DNA of 64,000 nt. It comes from Candidatus Blautia intestinigallinarum. GTDB lineage: Bacteria; Bacillota; Clostridia; Lachnospirales; Lachnospiraceae. The stretch covers positions 1-64,000 of the forward strand of contig DXIX01000028.1 in the NCBI GenBank assembly GCA_019112635.1, in the 5' to 3' direction. Under the pieces are notes generated by a model. The model saw nothing but the letters and a program-made list of their open reading frames with translations. It did no database searches and was not told the origin of the DNA. A program made the position numbers and the translations under genes. Below, piece by piece: positions 40,415 through 49,069 of this stretch. The number at the start of each line of letters is the position of its first letter. Position 1 is the stretch's first letter.

Positions 40415-41671
40415 TTACATTTGACCGCCTCCATATTTCTTCTGAAGCCGAAGCATGATTGTGCCGGCAGCCGCACTGATCAGCACGATCACCGCGAATC
40501 CATACATGGTCATCTGAATCCGCTCCGGAATAACCAGATATGGTGTGACAAGCGCAAACAGACCACAGCACAGTCTGGAAAATCCATTGATAAAACCTTG
40601 CATGGAAGCGCGCGCCTCTGCCGGGAAGGATTCCTGCGTCCATACTTTATAGATGGACTCTCCGGCAAACTGATTTCCGATATTATAGCAGGCAATCATA
40701 GCGACAATCATAAAGAGAGCGCCGCCGCCCAAAGCGATTCCGATCATGGCAGCTGCCTGAATGACAATTCCCACATAAAAGAATTTATTTCGATGTCTGC
40801 TGCCCGCGGCAGAGGCAAAGAGAATGCCGCAGATCAGTCCTGCGATATTCAAGGCAATGCCGCAGCCGGTTGCCAAAGCCTGGGAAGCATCAGCCTTGAC
40901 CAACATATACGTCTGAAACTGTCCGAAAGTGTTTGCCAGCAAATTCCAGCACACATAGAAAATAATAATGCAAAGGAAAAAAGACAGATATTTGCTTTTT
41001 GCATCTCCTCGAAAGAGTGTGGTAAAAGACACCTCGGCGGAACCCTGTTCACCGCCAGCCCCGTGAAGACGCTCTCCCTCACGATGAAATTCTTTGAACT
41101 TGCGGGAAAAGGTTCTCCACAAAAACGCGATCGCTGCCAATCCTGCCAAAATTCCAAATACCACTCTGGCCCCAAAAGCCCCTTCCATTCTGGACACGAT
41201 GAAAGCCATCGCATAAGATCCCAATACACCAATCTGCCAGAATACCTGTGTGGAAGCCACAAGGTTCGCGGAAGTTTTTTCATCCGGCGCGTCATGAGAA
41301 ATGACGGTAAGACTGATGGGAAGGTCTGCCCCGGACGCAAATCCAGTCAAAATCAATCCGGCTAAAAGCATTGGAAAACTTCCGGACAGTACACAAATCA
41401 GGGCACCTGCCGCATACAGAATGTTCATATAGTTGAACGCGCGAATCAACCCCAGCAGTTTTGTCAGATTTCCCGCCAGAAGAGAGCCCGCGGCAATGGC
41501 AAAGGTCAGTGCCCCTGAGAGAATTCCCACTTCCCCCGTCGAGAGACCCAAGCCTTCCTGCCACACGGTGATGGTGGCAGATAACCCAATAATGATCCCG
41601 GAACCCAGCATGGAGCCGATCCCGGCAGCCCCCACAAGGGGCATGTACTTTTTCGTACGATTGTTGTTCAT
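40415..41671 (-). CDS. MFS transporter
   Basis: This 418-residue protein has twelve predicted membrane segments in two halves with a central basic loop (WRTFSRKFKEFHREGERLHG). NNNRTKKYMPLVGAAGIGSMLGSG starts the protein, and the MFS loop motif between segments 2 and 3 is weak (NLTKLLGLIRAF). It probably imports the glycoside handled by the neighbouring GH78-like enzyme. It sits between the GPH carrier and that enzyme, in the same direction with a short gap. Confidence 0.8.
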   Translation of the reverse strand: MNNNRTKKYMPLVGAAGIGSMLGSGIIIGLSATITVWQEGLGLSTGEVGILSGALTFAIAAGSLLAGNLTKLLGLIRAFNYMNILYAAGALICVLSGSFPMLLAGLILTGFASGADLPISLTVISHDAPDEKTSANLVASTQVFWQIGVLGSYAMAFIVSRMEGAFGARVVFGILAGLAAIAFLWRTFSRKFKEFHREGERLHGAGGEQGSAEVSFTTLFRGDAKSKYLSFFLCIIIFYVCWNLLANTFGQFQTYMLVKADASQALATGCGIALNIAGLICGILFASAAGSRHRNKFFYVGIVIQAAAMIGIALGGGALFMIVAMIACYNIGNQFAGESIYKVWTQESFPAEARASMQGFINGFSRLCCGLFALVTPYLVIPERIQMTMYGFAVIVLISAAAGTIMLRLQKKYGGGQM

Positions 41672-41686
41672 GATTTTTCCTCCTGT

Positions 41687-43057
41687 TTATATTTCACTTT
41701 TGTTTGGATTCTTCTGTGCATTCCTGCGCCGTGTCAACTCACTTTGAATTTCCGAAAACTGGCTGTCCAATTTATAGAAAGCCATCGTGATGATAGAAAA
41801 CACAAGCAATATCATAGGAATATAAAGATACATGGCTTTGATGACAAACAAAGCTTCCGCCGTCTGTACTGCCGCTGCCTCCTGGTAAGAGCCCCATGCC
41901 AGAAGAACTCCTGAGATCCCCCCAGCCGCTGCCTGGGCAACTTTTCCGAGGAACCCATTAATGGACGATAAGGTTCCGGCAGCCTGAATTCCTGTCTTCC
42001 ACTCTCCGTAGTCCACCGGGTCTGCCTGCATGGAGAAATAAATACTCTCTTTCACTCCATAACCACAGGCAGATATCACTGCTCCCACAAGGATGAGCTG
42101 TGTGTTCATGTCTGCCAAAAGAATCACCGCCAGTCCTGCCAGCTGCACTGCGGCAGCAGAAGAATACAAATTTCTCTTGCCAAGGCGCTTTGCCAAAAAC
42201 GGAACGGTCAGATTCGCCGCCATGGGAATCATTGTCATGATGGTCGCCACCAGCGAGGAAAGTGCCACGCTCCCGATATAGTATTTGTAATAGTAAATAA
42301 GGGCCGATGACTGCAGGAAATATCCTGTCCACATAAACATAATGTTAAGCGCAAACAGCTTCCAGGGTGTATTGTGAGCCAGAGAATACACCGTCTCCCT
42401 TAAGGTCGCCTGTTTTTTTCCTTCCTGCAGGTTATCTTCCCTGACAAGGGCAAATGTCAGGAAAAAGCACAGACACCCGACAACCCCGAAAATTCCCATT
42501 ACGATGCGGAAACCCAGTGCCTCGTTTCCTCTGCCAACAAACTGTACCATGGTGAGCGCTGTGGCTGAGACGATAGTCGAGCCCAAAAAGGCAAAAAACT
42601 TTCTCCACGTCGCGAGCACTGTTCTCTCATTCACATCATCCGTCATAGCCGGCAAGATGGAAGCCAAGGGAATATTGACGACCGTATACATAAAAGATAA
42701 AAATATGTAAGTCGCATACGCATAAATCAATTTACCGTCTGGCGTAATGTCAGGAACACTGAATGCCAGAAAAGCAGACACCGCAAATGGAATTGCGCCA
42801 AACAGAAACCAGGGTCTGCTCTTTCCCCATCTGGACTTCGTCTTGTCAATCGCAAATCCTACCAAAACATCTGTCACCGCGTCAATCACACGGCACACAA
42901 CAAACATTGCGGCTATGGCTACCGGATCCAGTTCCATGACATCTGTGTAAAAATACAGCAGATAAAGCGAAATAACCTGCCAGATCAAGTTGCAGGCAAA
43001 GTCTCCCATGCCATAACCAAACCGCTGTTTATAAAGAAACAGCTTTGAGCGATTCAT
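41687..43057 (-). CDS. GPH-family (MelB-type) glycoside:cation symporter
   Basis: This 456-residue carrier has about twelve membrane segments. The GPH signature is clear near the N-terminus: FGYGMGDFACNLIWQ, then RVIDAVTDVLVGFAIDKTKS and RWGKSRPWFLFG. DDVNERTVLATWRKFFA marks the loop between segments 4 and 5. These proteins import oligosaccharides or glycosides with Na+ or H+. It is the first gene of the three-gene unit controlled by the divergent AraC gene. Confidence 0.88.
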   Translation of the reverse strand: MNRSKLFLYKQRFGYGMGDFACNLIWQVISLYLLYFYTDVMELDPVAIAAMFVVCRVIDAVTDVLVGFAIDKTKSRWGKSRPWFLFGAIPFAVSAFLAFSVPDITPDGKLIYAYATYIFLSFMYTVVNIPLASILPAMTDDVNERTVLATWRKFFAFLGSTIVSATALTMVQFVGRGNEALGFRIVMGIFGVVGCLCFFLTFALVREDNLQEGKKQATLRETVYSLAHNTPWKLFALNIMFMWTGYFLQSSALIYYYKYYIGSVALSSLVATIMTMIPMAANLTVPFLAKRLGKRNLYSSAAAVQLAGLAVILLADMNTQLILVGAVISACGYGVKESIYFSMQADPVDYGEWKTGIQAAGTLSSINGFLGKVAQAAAGGISGVLLAWGSYQEAAAVQTAEALFVIKAMYLYIPMILLVFSIITMAFYKLDSQFSEIQSELTRRRNAQKNPNKSEI

Positions 43058-43096
43058 ATCTCCTTCCTCCTTTTTCTTCGCTATCCGTTTCTGTCT

Positions 43097-43129
43097 ATTA
43101 TATTAAGGAAAATCTTCCTTTGATATAAT
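43097..43129. promoter_or_regulatory. Back-to-back promoters around a palindrome (GPH carrier / AraC regulator)
   Basis: A minus-strand TATAAT (43102-43097) and a plus-strand TATAAT (43124-43129) flank the palindrome AAGGAA-AATC-TTCCTT (43105-43120). One protein bound to the palindrome could affect both transcripts. The -35 boxes are poor, in keeping with activator control. Confidence 0.5.
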
Positions 43130-43219
43130 TGGTATATTTACACAGTTTATTGACTTTTTTTGCTGTCCATGCGAAAATTGAAAAAGGAGTCAATGAAATA
43201 GATACGGGAGATACCGCCT

Positions 43220-44317
43220 ATGAATCAAAAATTGAAAAAAACACTCAGATATATCACAGAGATGAATCAGGACGAACAATTCTACAAAGCTTACTTTCAG
43301 GCCGGCAAATCTGAAGAAACACTCCGCCGGTTTCTGAAAAAAGTAGACATCGAGGATGCCATACAGCGCCATCTTGTCATTCCGGAACTATTGCCCGATA
43401 TTATTTCTTATTATATGGATGACAGTGAATATTTTTCTGAAAATGACGGAAGAAATATTTTTATCAGTAAGCACAACCGGTATACACCGGGATTTACACA
43501 CAAACACAATTTCTTCGAGATTGTCTATGTCTATACAGGGGAATGTATCCAGAACATCGGATTGAAATGTCTAAAGCTTTCGCAGGGTGATTTTCTCTTC
43601 ATCGCACCAGGGGTTTTTCACAATATAGAAGTATTCGATGACGAAACTGTGGTCTTTAACATCCTTCTTCGAAAAGCGACCTTTTACCAGATGTTTACCC
43701 CTCTCATGAAGCAGAATGACATTGTCAGTGAATTTTTTGCTGAGGGACTTTATAATTCTCAGCATATCAATTATTTAATTTTTCACACGGAGACACGCGG
43801 GACTAAAAATATTCGAAAACTCATGATACAGCTCTTCCAGGAGCAGCTTTTTCACGACGCCTGCTCTGACCAGATTATGATTGGAATGATGACCACGATG
43901 GTCGGACTGGTTACCCGGTATTCTCTCACAACCATGGAATCCTCTCTGACAGATACCATCAAACAGACCCCCGATCATTTTCTGGTATTGAACTATATTC
44001 AGTCAAATTTGAATACGGTGACTTTGACAGATGTCGCAAAACATTTCGGTTTTTCAGTCTCCTATTGTTCCCGCCTGATCAAAGCATCCACCGGGCTAGG
44101 GTTTACAGAATGGAAAAATTCTCTTCGCATGAGAAGGGCAGAGCGTATGCTCTTAAATACGAATAAGACCGTGGCCGCCATCAGTGAAGAGCTCGGATAC
44201 ATGAATCCGGAAACATTTATCCGCAGCTTCAAAAAATTCACACAGATGACCCCCGTTCAATACCGCAGACAGACAAAAATTCAAAATCCCATACACAGAG
44301 AAATCAGTTCTGAATAA
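43220..44317 (+). CDS. AraC-family transcriptional regulator, divergent from the GH78-like operon
   Basis: This 365-residue protein starts with about 95 extra residues (helical, charged) before a cupin-like sensor region (FTHKHNFFEIVYVYTGEC, QGDFLFIAPGVFHNIEV). The C-terminal tandem helix-turn-helix reads TLTDVAKHFGFSVSYCSRLIK and MLLNTNKTVAAISEELGYMNPETFIRSFKKFTQMTPVQYR. It is divergent from the two MFS carriers and the GH78-like gene and probably controls them. It ends at a strong bidirectional terminator. The inducer is unknown. Confidence 0.88.
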   Translation: MNQKLKKTLRYITEMNQDEQFYKAYFQAGKSEETLRRFLKKVDIEDAIQRHLVIPELLPDIISYYMDDSEYFSENDGRNIFISKHNRYTPGFTHKHNFFEIVYVYTGECIQNIGLKCLKLSQGDFLFIAPGVFHNIEVFDDETVVFNILLRKATFYQMFTPLMKQNDIVSEFFAEGLYNSQHINYLIFHTETRGTKNIRKLMIQLFQEQLFHDACSDQIMIGMMTTMVGLVTRYSLTTMESSLTDTIKQTPDHFLVLNYIQSNLNTVTLTDVAKHFGFSVSYCSRLIKASTGLGFTEWKNSLRMRRAERMLLNTNKTVAAISEELGYMNPETFIRSFKKFTQMTPVQYRRQTKIQNPIHREISSE

Positions 44318-44330
44318 TTTACCGCAACAT

Positions 44331-44375
44331 AAAAATTTCTGCCACCAGACAAAAATCCGATGGCAGAAATTTTTT
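44331..44375. terminator. Bidirectional terminator between AraC and NahK-like genes
   Basis: AAAAATTTCTGCCA (44331-44344) is perfectly complementary to 44361-44374. The A and T runs at the ends serve both convergent genes. Confidence 0.85.
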
Positions 44376-44398
44376 GCGCAAAAATATAAATTCCAAAT

Positions 44399-45334
44399 TC
44401 ATCCCACAGACCGCTTTCTCACGATCTGTTCCATAATCTCCCACTTCTTCTCCATGTCCTGCACCAGCTTCAGCTGGGTGCGGCATCGGTCCAGATTGTG
44501 ATCCGGTCTGTGGATTTTGAAATAATGATCTCCTTCCAGATAGTCGGTGAGAAATCTCATACCGCACTCAAAAGTCATCACCTTGGCCCCCATGGGGAAC
44601 AGTTCCACTTCCTGGGGTGTCAGTCTTCCCTGGCAACCCTCCAGAAATCCTTTTGTATAGATATCAAAAAGTTCCAGATCACAGGACACTCTGGACAAAT
44701 CCGGTTCATCTTCCGCCGCTGTGCTGACTCCGAAACGGACGGAATCTCCGAAATCATGTACAGACAATCCCGGCATCACGGTGTCCAGATCCATGACACA
44801 CAGTCCCTGTCCGGTCCGGTCATCGATCATCACATTGTTCAGCTTGGTATCATTATGCGTAACACGCAGAGGAATCTTCCCAGTCTTTTCCAGATTCCAG
44901 AGCTTATCGGTCATCTCCTCCCTTGCCATGATAAAAGAAATCTCCTCTTCCACTAAAGCGGCACGGCCGCAGACATCTTCCCTGACAGCCTTTCGAAAAT
45001 TCTCAAATCTGGCCCTGGTGTCATGAAATCCCTTGATCGTCTCATGGAGCGTCTCTGCAGGATAATCTGCCAGCATTCCCTGGAATTTTCCAAAAATCAC
45101 CCCGCTCTGGTAGAAATCCTCTGGTTTTCTGAAAACCTTCTGATTCATTTTCTGGAGAATCACTTTTCGCCCATCCTTCCGTTGGCCGGCGCCAGAATCC
45201 CCGGAGAATCCCAGTGTCAGAAGATACATGTCGTTGATATGTCCGCTCCCGTAGGACACAGCATCCAGGAGGCAGTGTTCCCAGCCATAGGCCTGCACTG
45301 CCTCCTGGATTCGGTCTCTCACCTTACGTTCCAT
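44399..45334 (-). CDS. NahK-like N-acetylhexosamine kinase (APH-fold)
   Basis: This 311-residue protein has the aminoglycoside-phosphotransferase fold. SYGSGHINDMYLL forms the nucleotide loop and VILQKMNQKVFRKP carries the lysine. The catalytic loop H160-N-D162-T-K-L-N-N and the metal motif VMDLDTVMPG follow, with DFGDSVRFG near residue 200. The HINDMY and QKMNQ motifs and the overall order resemble N-acetylhexosamine 1-kinase, which phosphorylates GlcNAc/GalNAc at C1. It follows a sugar nucleotidyltransferase by three bases. This places it in a lacto-N-biose/galacto-N-biose type pathway, supported by the GH112 end at the right edge. Other APH-fold sugar kinases are possible. Confidence 0.75.
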   Translation of the reverse strand: MERKVRDRIQEAVQAYGWEHCLLDAVSYGSGHINDMYLLTLGFSGDSGAGQRKDGRKVILQKMNQKVFRKPEDFYQSGVIFGKFQGMLADYPAETLHETIKGFHDTRARFENFRKAVREDVCGRAALVEEEISFIMAREEMTDKLWNLEKTGKIPLRVTHNDTKLNNVMIDDRTGQGLCVMDLDTVMPGLSVHDFGDSVRFGVSTAAEDEPDLSRVSCDLELFDIYTKGFLEGCQGRLTPQEVELFPMGAKVMTFECGMRFLTDYLEGDHYFKIHRPDHNLDRCRTQLKLVQDMEKKWEIMEQIVRKRSVG

Positions 45335-45337
45335 CTC

Positions 45338-46264
45338 CTATGCTTCCTCCCACAGGTGCTGCGGATAGACCCCTGCGTCTTTCAGCGCCTGGACAGCCGC
45401 AACCACCACAGGCTTATCCTCCTTGTACGTCACACCGTACCATTTATCCTCAGACTCCAGGACAGCCACAGAAGCTCTGTCTTCTTCCAGTAATTCTCCC
45501 ACAACAGAAGGAAGAAAATACTCACATTTCATCGGATTTTCCGCAAGTCCTTTTCTCAGAAATGCTGGAAATCCCTTCTGAATTTCATCCAGAATACTCC
45601 TTGTAAATCCCCACATATTCATGGACACCAGAGTCTCTCCGTCAACCGGTACCCAGGTCTGTCCTTCATCTTCTGAATAGGCAATCCCGCCCTCTCTCTT
45701 CTCGATCCGGGTCCGCTCGTGGATATCCACCAATTCTTTCTTCTCATTCAGGACACAGATACCTCGCGCCACATGACCGTTATCCGTCACTGTATTCTTC
45801 AGCCTGTAACCTACCATCGTGTAACGGTATTTCTCATCGTCACTGTGGGTGGTCAGATATTGATAAATCGCCTCGAAAGCATGTCTTCCATAATAATCAT
45901 CCGCATTGATCACCGCAAACGGTCCATCCACCTCATGGATCGCACTGAGCACGGCATGGGCAGTACCCCAGGGTTTTACGCGGCCCTCAGGAACCTGAAA
46001 CCCTTCCGGAATATTTTCCAGATCCTGGAACACATACGCCACATCCATAATCTTTTCGATACGGTTTCCCACGGCTTCCCTGAAATCCGCCTCATTCTCT
46101 CTTTTTATAATAAACACAACTTTTTCAAAGCCTGCACGTTTCGCGTCGTAAATGGAAAAGTCCATAATAATATGCCCTTCCCGATCCACAGGGTCAATCT
46201 GCTTCAGACCACCGTATCTGCTTCCCATTCCTGCCGCCATAATTACCAACACTGGTTTTTTCAT
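45338..46264 (-). CDS. Sugar-1-phosphate nucleotidyltransferase
   Basis: This 308-residue NTP-transferase begins MKKPVLVIMAAGMGSRYGGLKQ, the GxGxR(G)xxK-like nucleotide loop. WGTAHAVLSAIHEVDGPFAVINADDYYG holds the metal-binding aspartates, and VSMNMWGF follows. No trimeric left-handed helix domain is present, unlike GlmU. With the adjacent NahK-like kinase it probably makes UDP-HexNAc or UDP-Gal from sugar 1-phosphates. The ribosome binding site is AAAAGGAG, and a good promoter lies at 46305-46333. Exact sugar specificity is not evident. Confidence 0.82.
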   Translation of the reverse strand: MKKPVLVIMAAGMGSRYGGLKQIDPVDREGHIIMDFSIYDAKRAGFEKVVFIIKRENEADFREAVGNRIEKIMDVAYVFQDLENIPEGFQVPEGRVKPWGTAHAVLSAIHEVDGPFAVINADDYYGRHAFEAIYQYLTTHSDDEKYRYTMVGYRLKNTVTDNGHVARGICVLNEKKELVDIHERTRIEKREGGIAYSEDEGQTWVPVDGETLVSMNMWGFTRSILDEIQKGFPAFLRKGLAENPMKCEYFLPSVVGELLEEDRASVAVLESEDKWYGVTYKEDKPVVVAAVQALKDAGVYPQHLWEEA

Positions 46265-46304
46265 AAGTTTTCTTCTCCTTTTTCAAAAGTTCAGTCTCTT
46301 TCTT

Positions 46305-46333
46305 ATTGTAAGGTAAGAGAAATACAATATCAA
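46305..46333 (-). promoter_or_regulatory. Promoter of the nucleotidyltransferase/kinase operon
   Basis: TTGATA (46333-46328) and TACAAT (46310-46305) are spaced by 17 bases, 41 bases upstream of the start codon. Confidence 0.55.
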
Positions 46334-46348
46334 GAGGTATCTTCCTGG

Positions 46349-46377
46349 TTGCTTCTTTCGTTTTCCCGAAATATAAT
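46349..46377 (+). promoter_or_regulatory. Promoter of the second two-component/ABC module
   Basis: TTGCTT (46349-46354) and TATAAT (46372-46377) are spaced by 17 bases, 45 bases before the regulator start, which follows GAAGGAG. Confidence 0.6.
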
Positions 46378-46421
46378 GAACATAAAGCAAATATTAGACA
46401 GGCATTCCGAAGGAGAACATT

Positions 46422-47093
46422 ATGATTGAAATTTATTATGCAGAGGACGACGAAATCATTGGCAAATCCGTGAACGAATATTTTGAGCAGCAAAATTATA
46501 AGGTATCTGTTTTTTATTCAATTGCTGATATAAAGAAAGCACTGATAAATCATTTACCCACGATCGTTTTACTGGACTGGAATATGCCGGACGGCCGAGG
46601 AGACGAACTATGTCTTTGGATTCGTAAAAGATGGTGTGATCTGCCTGTTATCTATCTGACTGTCCGGGGAGATTCCTGTGACATTGTCCACGGTTTCCAG
46701 AACGGCGCAGACGATTATGTGGTAAAACCTTTTGACTTCGCTGTTCTGCACTCACGTATTCTGGCGCTGCTTCGCAGAACGAAGAATGCAAAAGAACCAA
46801 AACTGTTTTGTGATGATCTGATGTTAGATAAAAGAAAAAACGCCGTATACTATCAGCAAAAGGAAATTCTGGTAAGCCAGTCGGAATATCAAATTCTTCT
46901 GTTGCTGCTTGAAAATAAAGGGAAAACAATCACCAGAAGACAGCTTCTGGAACAAGTCTGGGACAGCAATGGCAGTTACGTCAATGACAATACATTGACA
47001 GTCGCCATGAAACGACTGCGGGAGAAGCTGCATCATCCCCCCTGTCTAAAAACCATCCGAAGTTTCGGTTATCGCATGGAGGATACAAAATGA
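46422..47093 (+). CDS. OmpR/PhoB-type response regulator (module 2)
   Basis: This 223-residue regulator has receiver acids D9/D10, phosphoacceptor Asp52 in VLLDWNMPDGRG and a VVKPFD lysine near residue 103. The C-terminal winged helix has SQSEYQILLLLLENKGKTI and NDNTLTVAMKRLREKL. It overlaps the kinase start by four bases (ATGA). It is the likely regulator of the ABC genes at 48342-51265, whose promoter region carries TGTCACT repeats spaced 11 bases. The layout repeats that of module 1, but the proteins are clearly divergent. Confidence 0.9.
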   Translation: MIEIYYAEDDEIIGKSVNEYFEQQNYKVSVFYSIADIKKALINHLPTIVLLDWNMPDGRGDELCLWIRKRWCDLPVIYLTVRGDSCDIVHGFQNGADDYVVKPFDFAVLHSRILALLRRTKNAKEPKLFCDDLMLDKRKNAVYYQQKEILVSQSEYQILLLLLENKGKTITRRQLLEQVWDSNGSYVNDNTLTVAMKRLREKLHHPPCLKTIRSFGYRMEDTK

Positions 47094-48277
47094 ACGAAAA
47101 AAGAAAGCAAGGAATTCTACAGATTTTTTCAGTCCTTCTCCTCTTATTAGGGATAATCTCCACATCTTTGTTGTTTTATCATACTTATCAGAAAATAGCC
47201 TATCAACATATTTCCGCATTCTGTGAAATCATCCTGGAACATTCTCCTGAAACCGAACCGCAGCTGTTGTCCGGCTTAAAAGAATATCACGCGTTGACTG
47301 AACAGGAAATCGCGAAAACCAATTATCTGGAAAAATATGGATACCGCCCTGAGGAATTCTGCAAAGGAATTCCTGTTCATACTTTTCTTTTTCCCACCTT
47401 TCTGTTTCTCATAATTGCCGGCTTCTTTATGTTTGAATCGTGGGAAATGCGCAGACATAATCAAAAACGTATTGCAAATTTAACTGTATATTTGGAACAA
47501 GTCAATACAGGGGCCAAAGAAACATTAATACAGACACAGGAAGATGATTTTTCCAAATTACAAGACGAGATATATAAAACCGTAACGGCACTCTATCAAA
47601 CCAAAGAAGCCGCCCTCTTCGCAAAGAAAAATTTCGCCGAAAACCTGGCAAATATTGCTCATCAGTTAAAAACACCGATCACGGCAGCCTTCCTGTCCTT
47701 ACAACTCATGAAGAGGAAGAATGCCAATCAATATGCTGATCAGGTGGAAAAACAGCTGGAGCGGCTGAACCGCCTGGAAGAATCTCTGCTCATGCTCTCT
47801 AAGATTGATTCCGGATCACTGATATTAAAACACGAAAAAGTTGATCTTTTCACAGCACTCAGTCTGGCAGCAGAGAATTTAGATGATTTGTTTCGGGAAA
47901 GACATATTTCGATTGAAATTCCAGAAAACGGCTGTATTGAATTTTCCGGTGATCTGGAATGGACCATAGAGGCCTTTATCAATTTCATGAAAAACTGTAT
48001 GGAACATTCACAATCCGGCGGAACTGTCCACTGCGATTATTCAGGAAATCCACTTTACGCGAAAATCCGGATATGGGACGATGGTGCCGGCTTTGATACC
48101 GAAGACCTGCCGCATCTTTTTGAACGTTTTTACCGCGGCAGGCATGCCGTGGGAAGCGGAATCGGAATTGGTCTCGCCCTTGCCCGCTCCGTCTTTGAAT
48201 TGCAGAACGGAACAGTTACTGCTTACAATCTGCAAAATGGCGGTGCATGTTTCGAGATAAGGATATACTGTCACTGA
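47090..48277 (+). CDS. Sensor histidine kinase (module 2)
   Basis: This 395-residue kinase has two membrane segments (about 11-31 and 100-120) separated by an external domain of roughly 65 residues (HISAFCEIILEHSPETEPQ and onward). Module 1's kinase lacks such a loop. The cytosolic part has the phosphoacceptor histidine in NIAHQLKTPITAAF, an N box (FINFMKNCMEHS), DDGAGFDTEDLPHLFERFYRG, and GIGIGLALARSVFELQNG. It is coupled to its regulator and followed by the ABC genes. Confidence 0.9.
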   Translation: MNEKRKQGILQIFSVLLLLLGIISTSLLFYHTYQKIAYQHISAFCEIILEHSPETEPQLLSGLKEYHALTEQEIAKTNYLEKYGYRPEEFCKGIPVHTFLFPTFLFLIIAGFFMFESWEMRRHNQKRIANLTVYLEQVNTGAKETLIQTQEDDFSKLQDEIYKTVTALYQTKEAALFAKKNFAENLANIAHQLKTPITAAFLSLQLMKRKNANQYADQVEKQLERLNRLEESLLMLSKIDSGSLILKHEKVDLFTALSLAAENLDDLFRERHISIEIPENGCIEFSGDLEWTIEAFINFMKNCMEHSQSGGTVHCDYSGNPLYAKIRIWDDGAGFDTEDLPHLFERFYRGRHAVGSGIGIGLALARSVFELQNGTVTAYNLQNGGACFEIRIYCH

Positions 48278-48301
48278 GATGTCACTTTCCTTTGCTATAC
48301 T
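48269..48301 (+). promoter_or_regulatory. Operator-like repeats and promoter of the ABC genes (module 2)
   Basis: TGTCACT occurs at 48269-48275 and again at 48280-48286, an 11-base period. The repeats cover the -35 region of a TATACT -10 box at 48296-48301. This is the classical arrangement for an OmpR/PhoB-type activator and points to the neighbouring response regulator. Confidence 0.55.
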
Positions 48302-48341
48302 GTACACAAGACAAATCGTACAACAGAAAGGAATAGCAAAC

Positions 48342-49064
48342 GTGGAAATATTAAGATGTGAAAATGTTACAAAAGTTTATGGATCTGGAAATAGTCAGGT
48401 TGTGGCCCTGGATCATATCAACCTTTCGGTGCAAAAAGGAGAATTTGTGGCCATTGTGGGGGCATCCGGATCAGGAAAATCAACTCTGCTGCATATTTTA
48501 GGAAATGTGGATCAACCCACAGAAGGGAAAGTGGTGATAGAGGGAACGAATATATCTGAAATGAACCGAACACAGGCAGCGATTTTCAGGCGTAGAAAAG
48601 TCGGATTAGTCTATCAATTTTATAATCTGATCCCAACACTCACCGTCCGAAAAAATATCCTGATACCACTTCTGTTAGACAAGAGGAAACCAAATCAGGA
48701 ATACTTTGATCATATCGTCCATTCGCTGGGGATCGCGGACAGGCTGGATTTTCTTCCCAATCAGCTATCGGGCGGACAACAGCAGCGTGTGGCCATTGCC
48801 CGCTCTCTAATCTATCGCCCGGCGCTTCTGCTTGCTGATGAACCAACAGGAAACCTTGACCGAAAAAACGGAAGAGAAATCATTGACCTGCTGAAATTAT
48901 CCAACCGCAACCTGAATCAAACCATTCTTCTGATCACCCATGATGAAAAGATTGCCTTGGAAGCGGACCGCATGATTACCATAGAGGATGGAAAAATCAT
49001 CCGTGATCAGCTCCGCAATCTGGACAAACAGCGTGAAAAAATCTCTCAGAAGAAAGGTTGGTGA
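48342..49064 (+). CDS. ABC transporter ATP-binding protein, MacB/LolD type (module 2)
   Basis: The start is GTG at 48342 after GAAAGGAAT; the upstream extension of the frame lies in the promoter. The 240-residue ATPase has Walker A GASGSGKST, the Q-loop YQFYNLIPTLTV, signature LSGGQQQR and Walker [11 protein letters not shown]. The C-terminal tail is basic (RNLDKQREKISQKKG). It pairs with the permease that starts six bases later. Confidence 0.92.
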   Translation: MEILRCENVTKVYGSGNSQVVALDHINLSVQKGEFVAIVGASGSGKSTLLHILGNVDQPTEGKVVIEGTNISEMNRTQAAIFRRRKVGLVYQFYNLIPTLTVRKNILIPLLLDKRKPNQEYFDHIVHSLGIADRLDFLPNQLSGGQQQRVAIARSLIYRPALLLADEPTGNLDRKNGREIIDLLKLSNRNLNQTILLITHDEKIALEADRMITIEDGKIIRDQLRNLDKQREKISQKKGW

Positions 49065-49069
49065 TAAGT

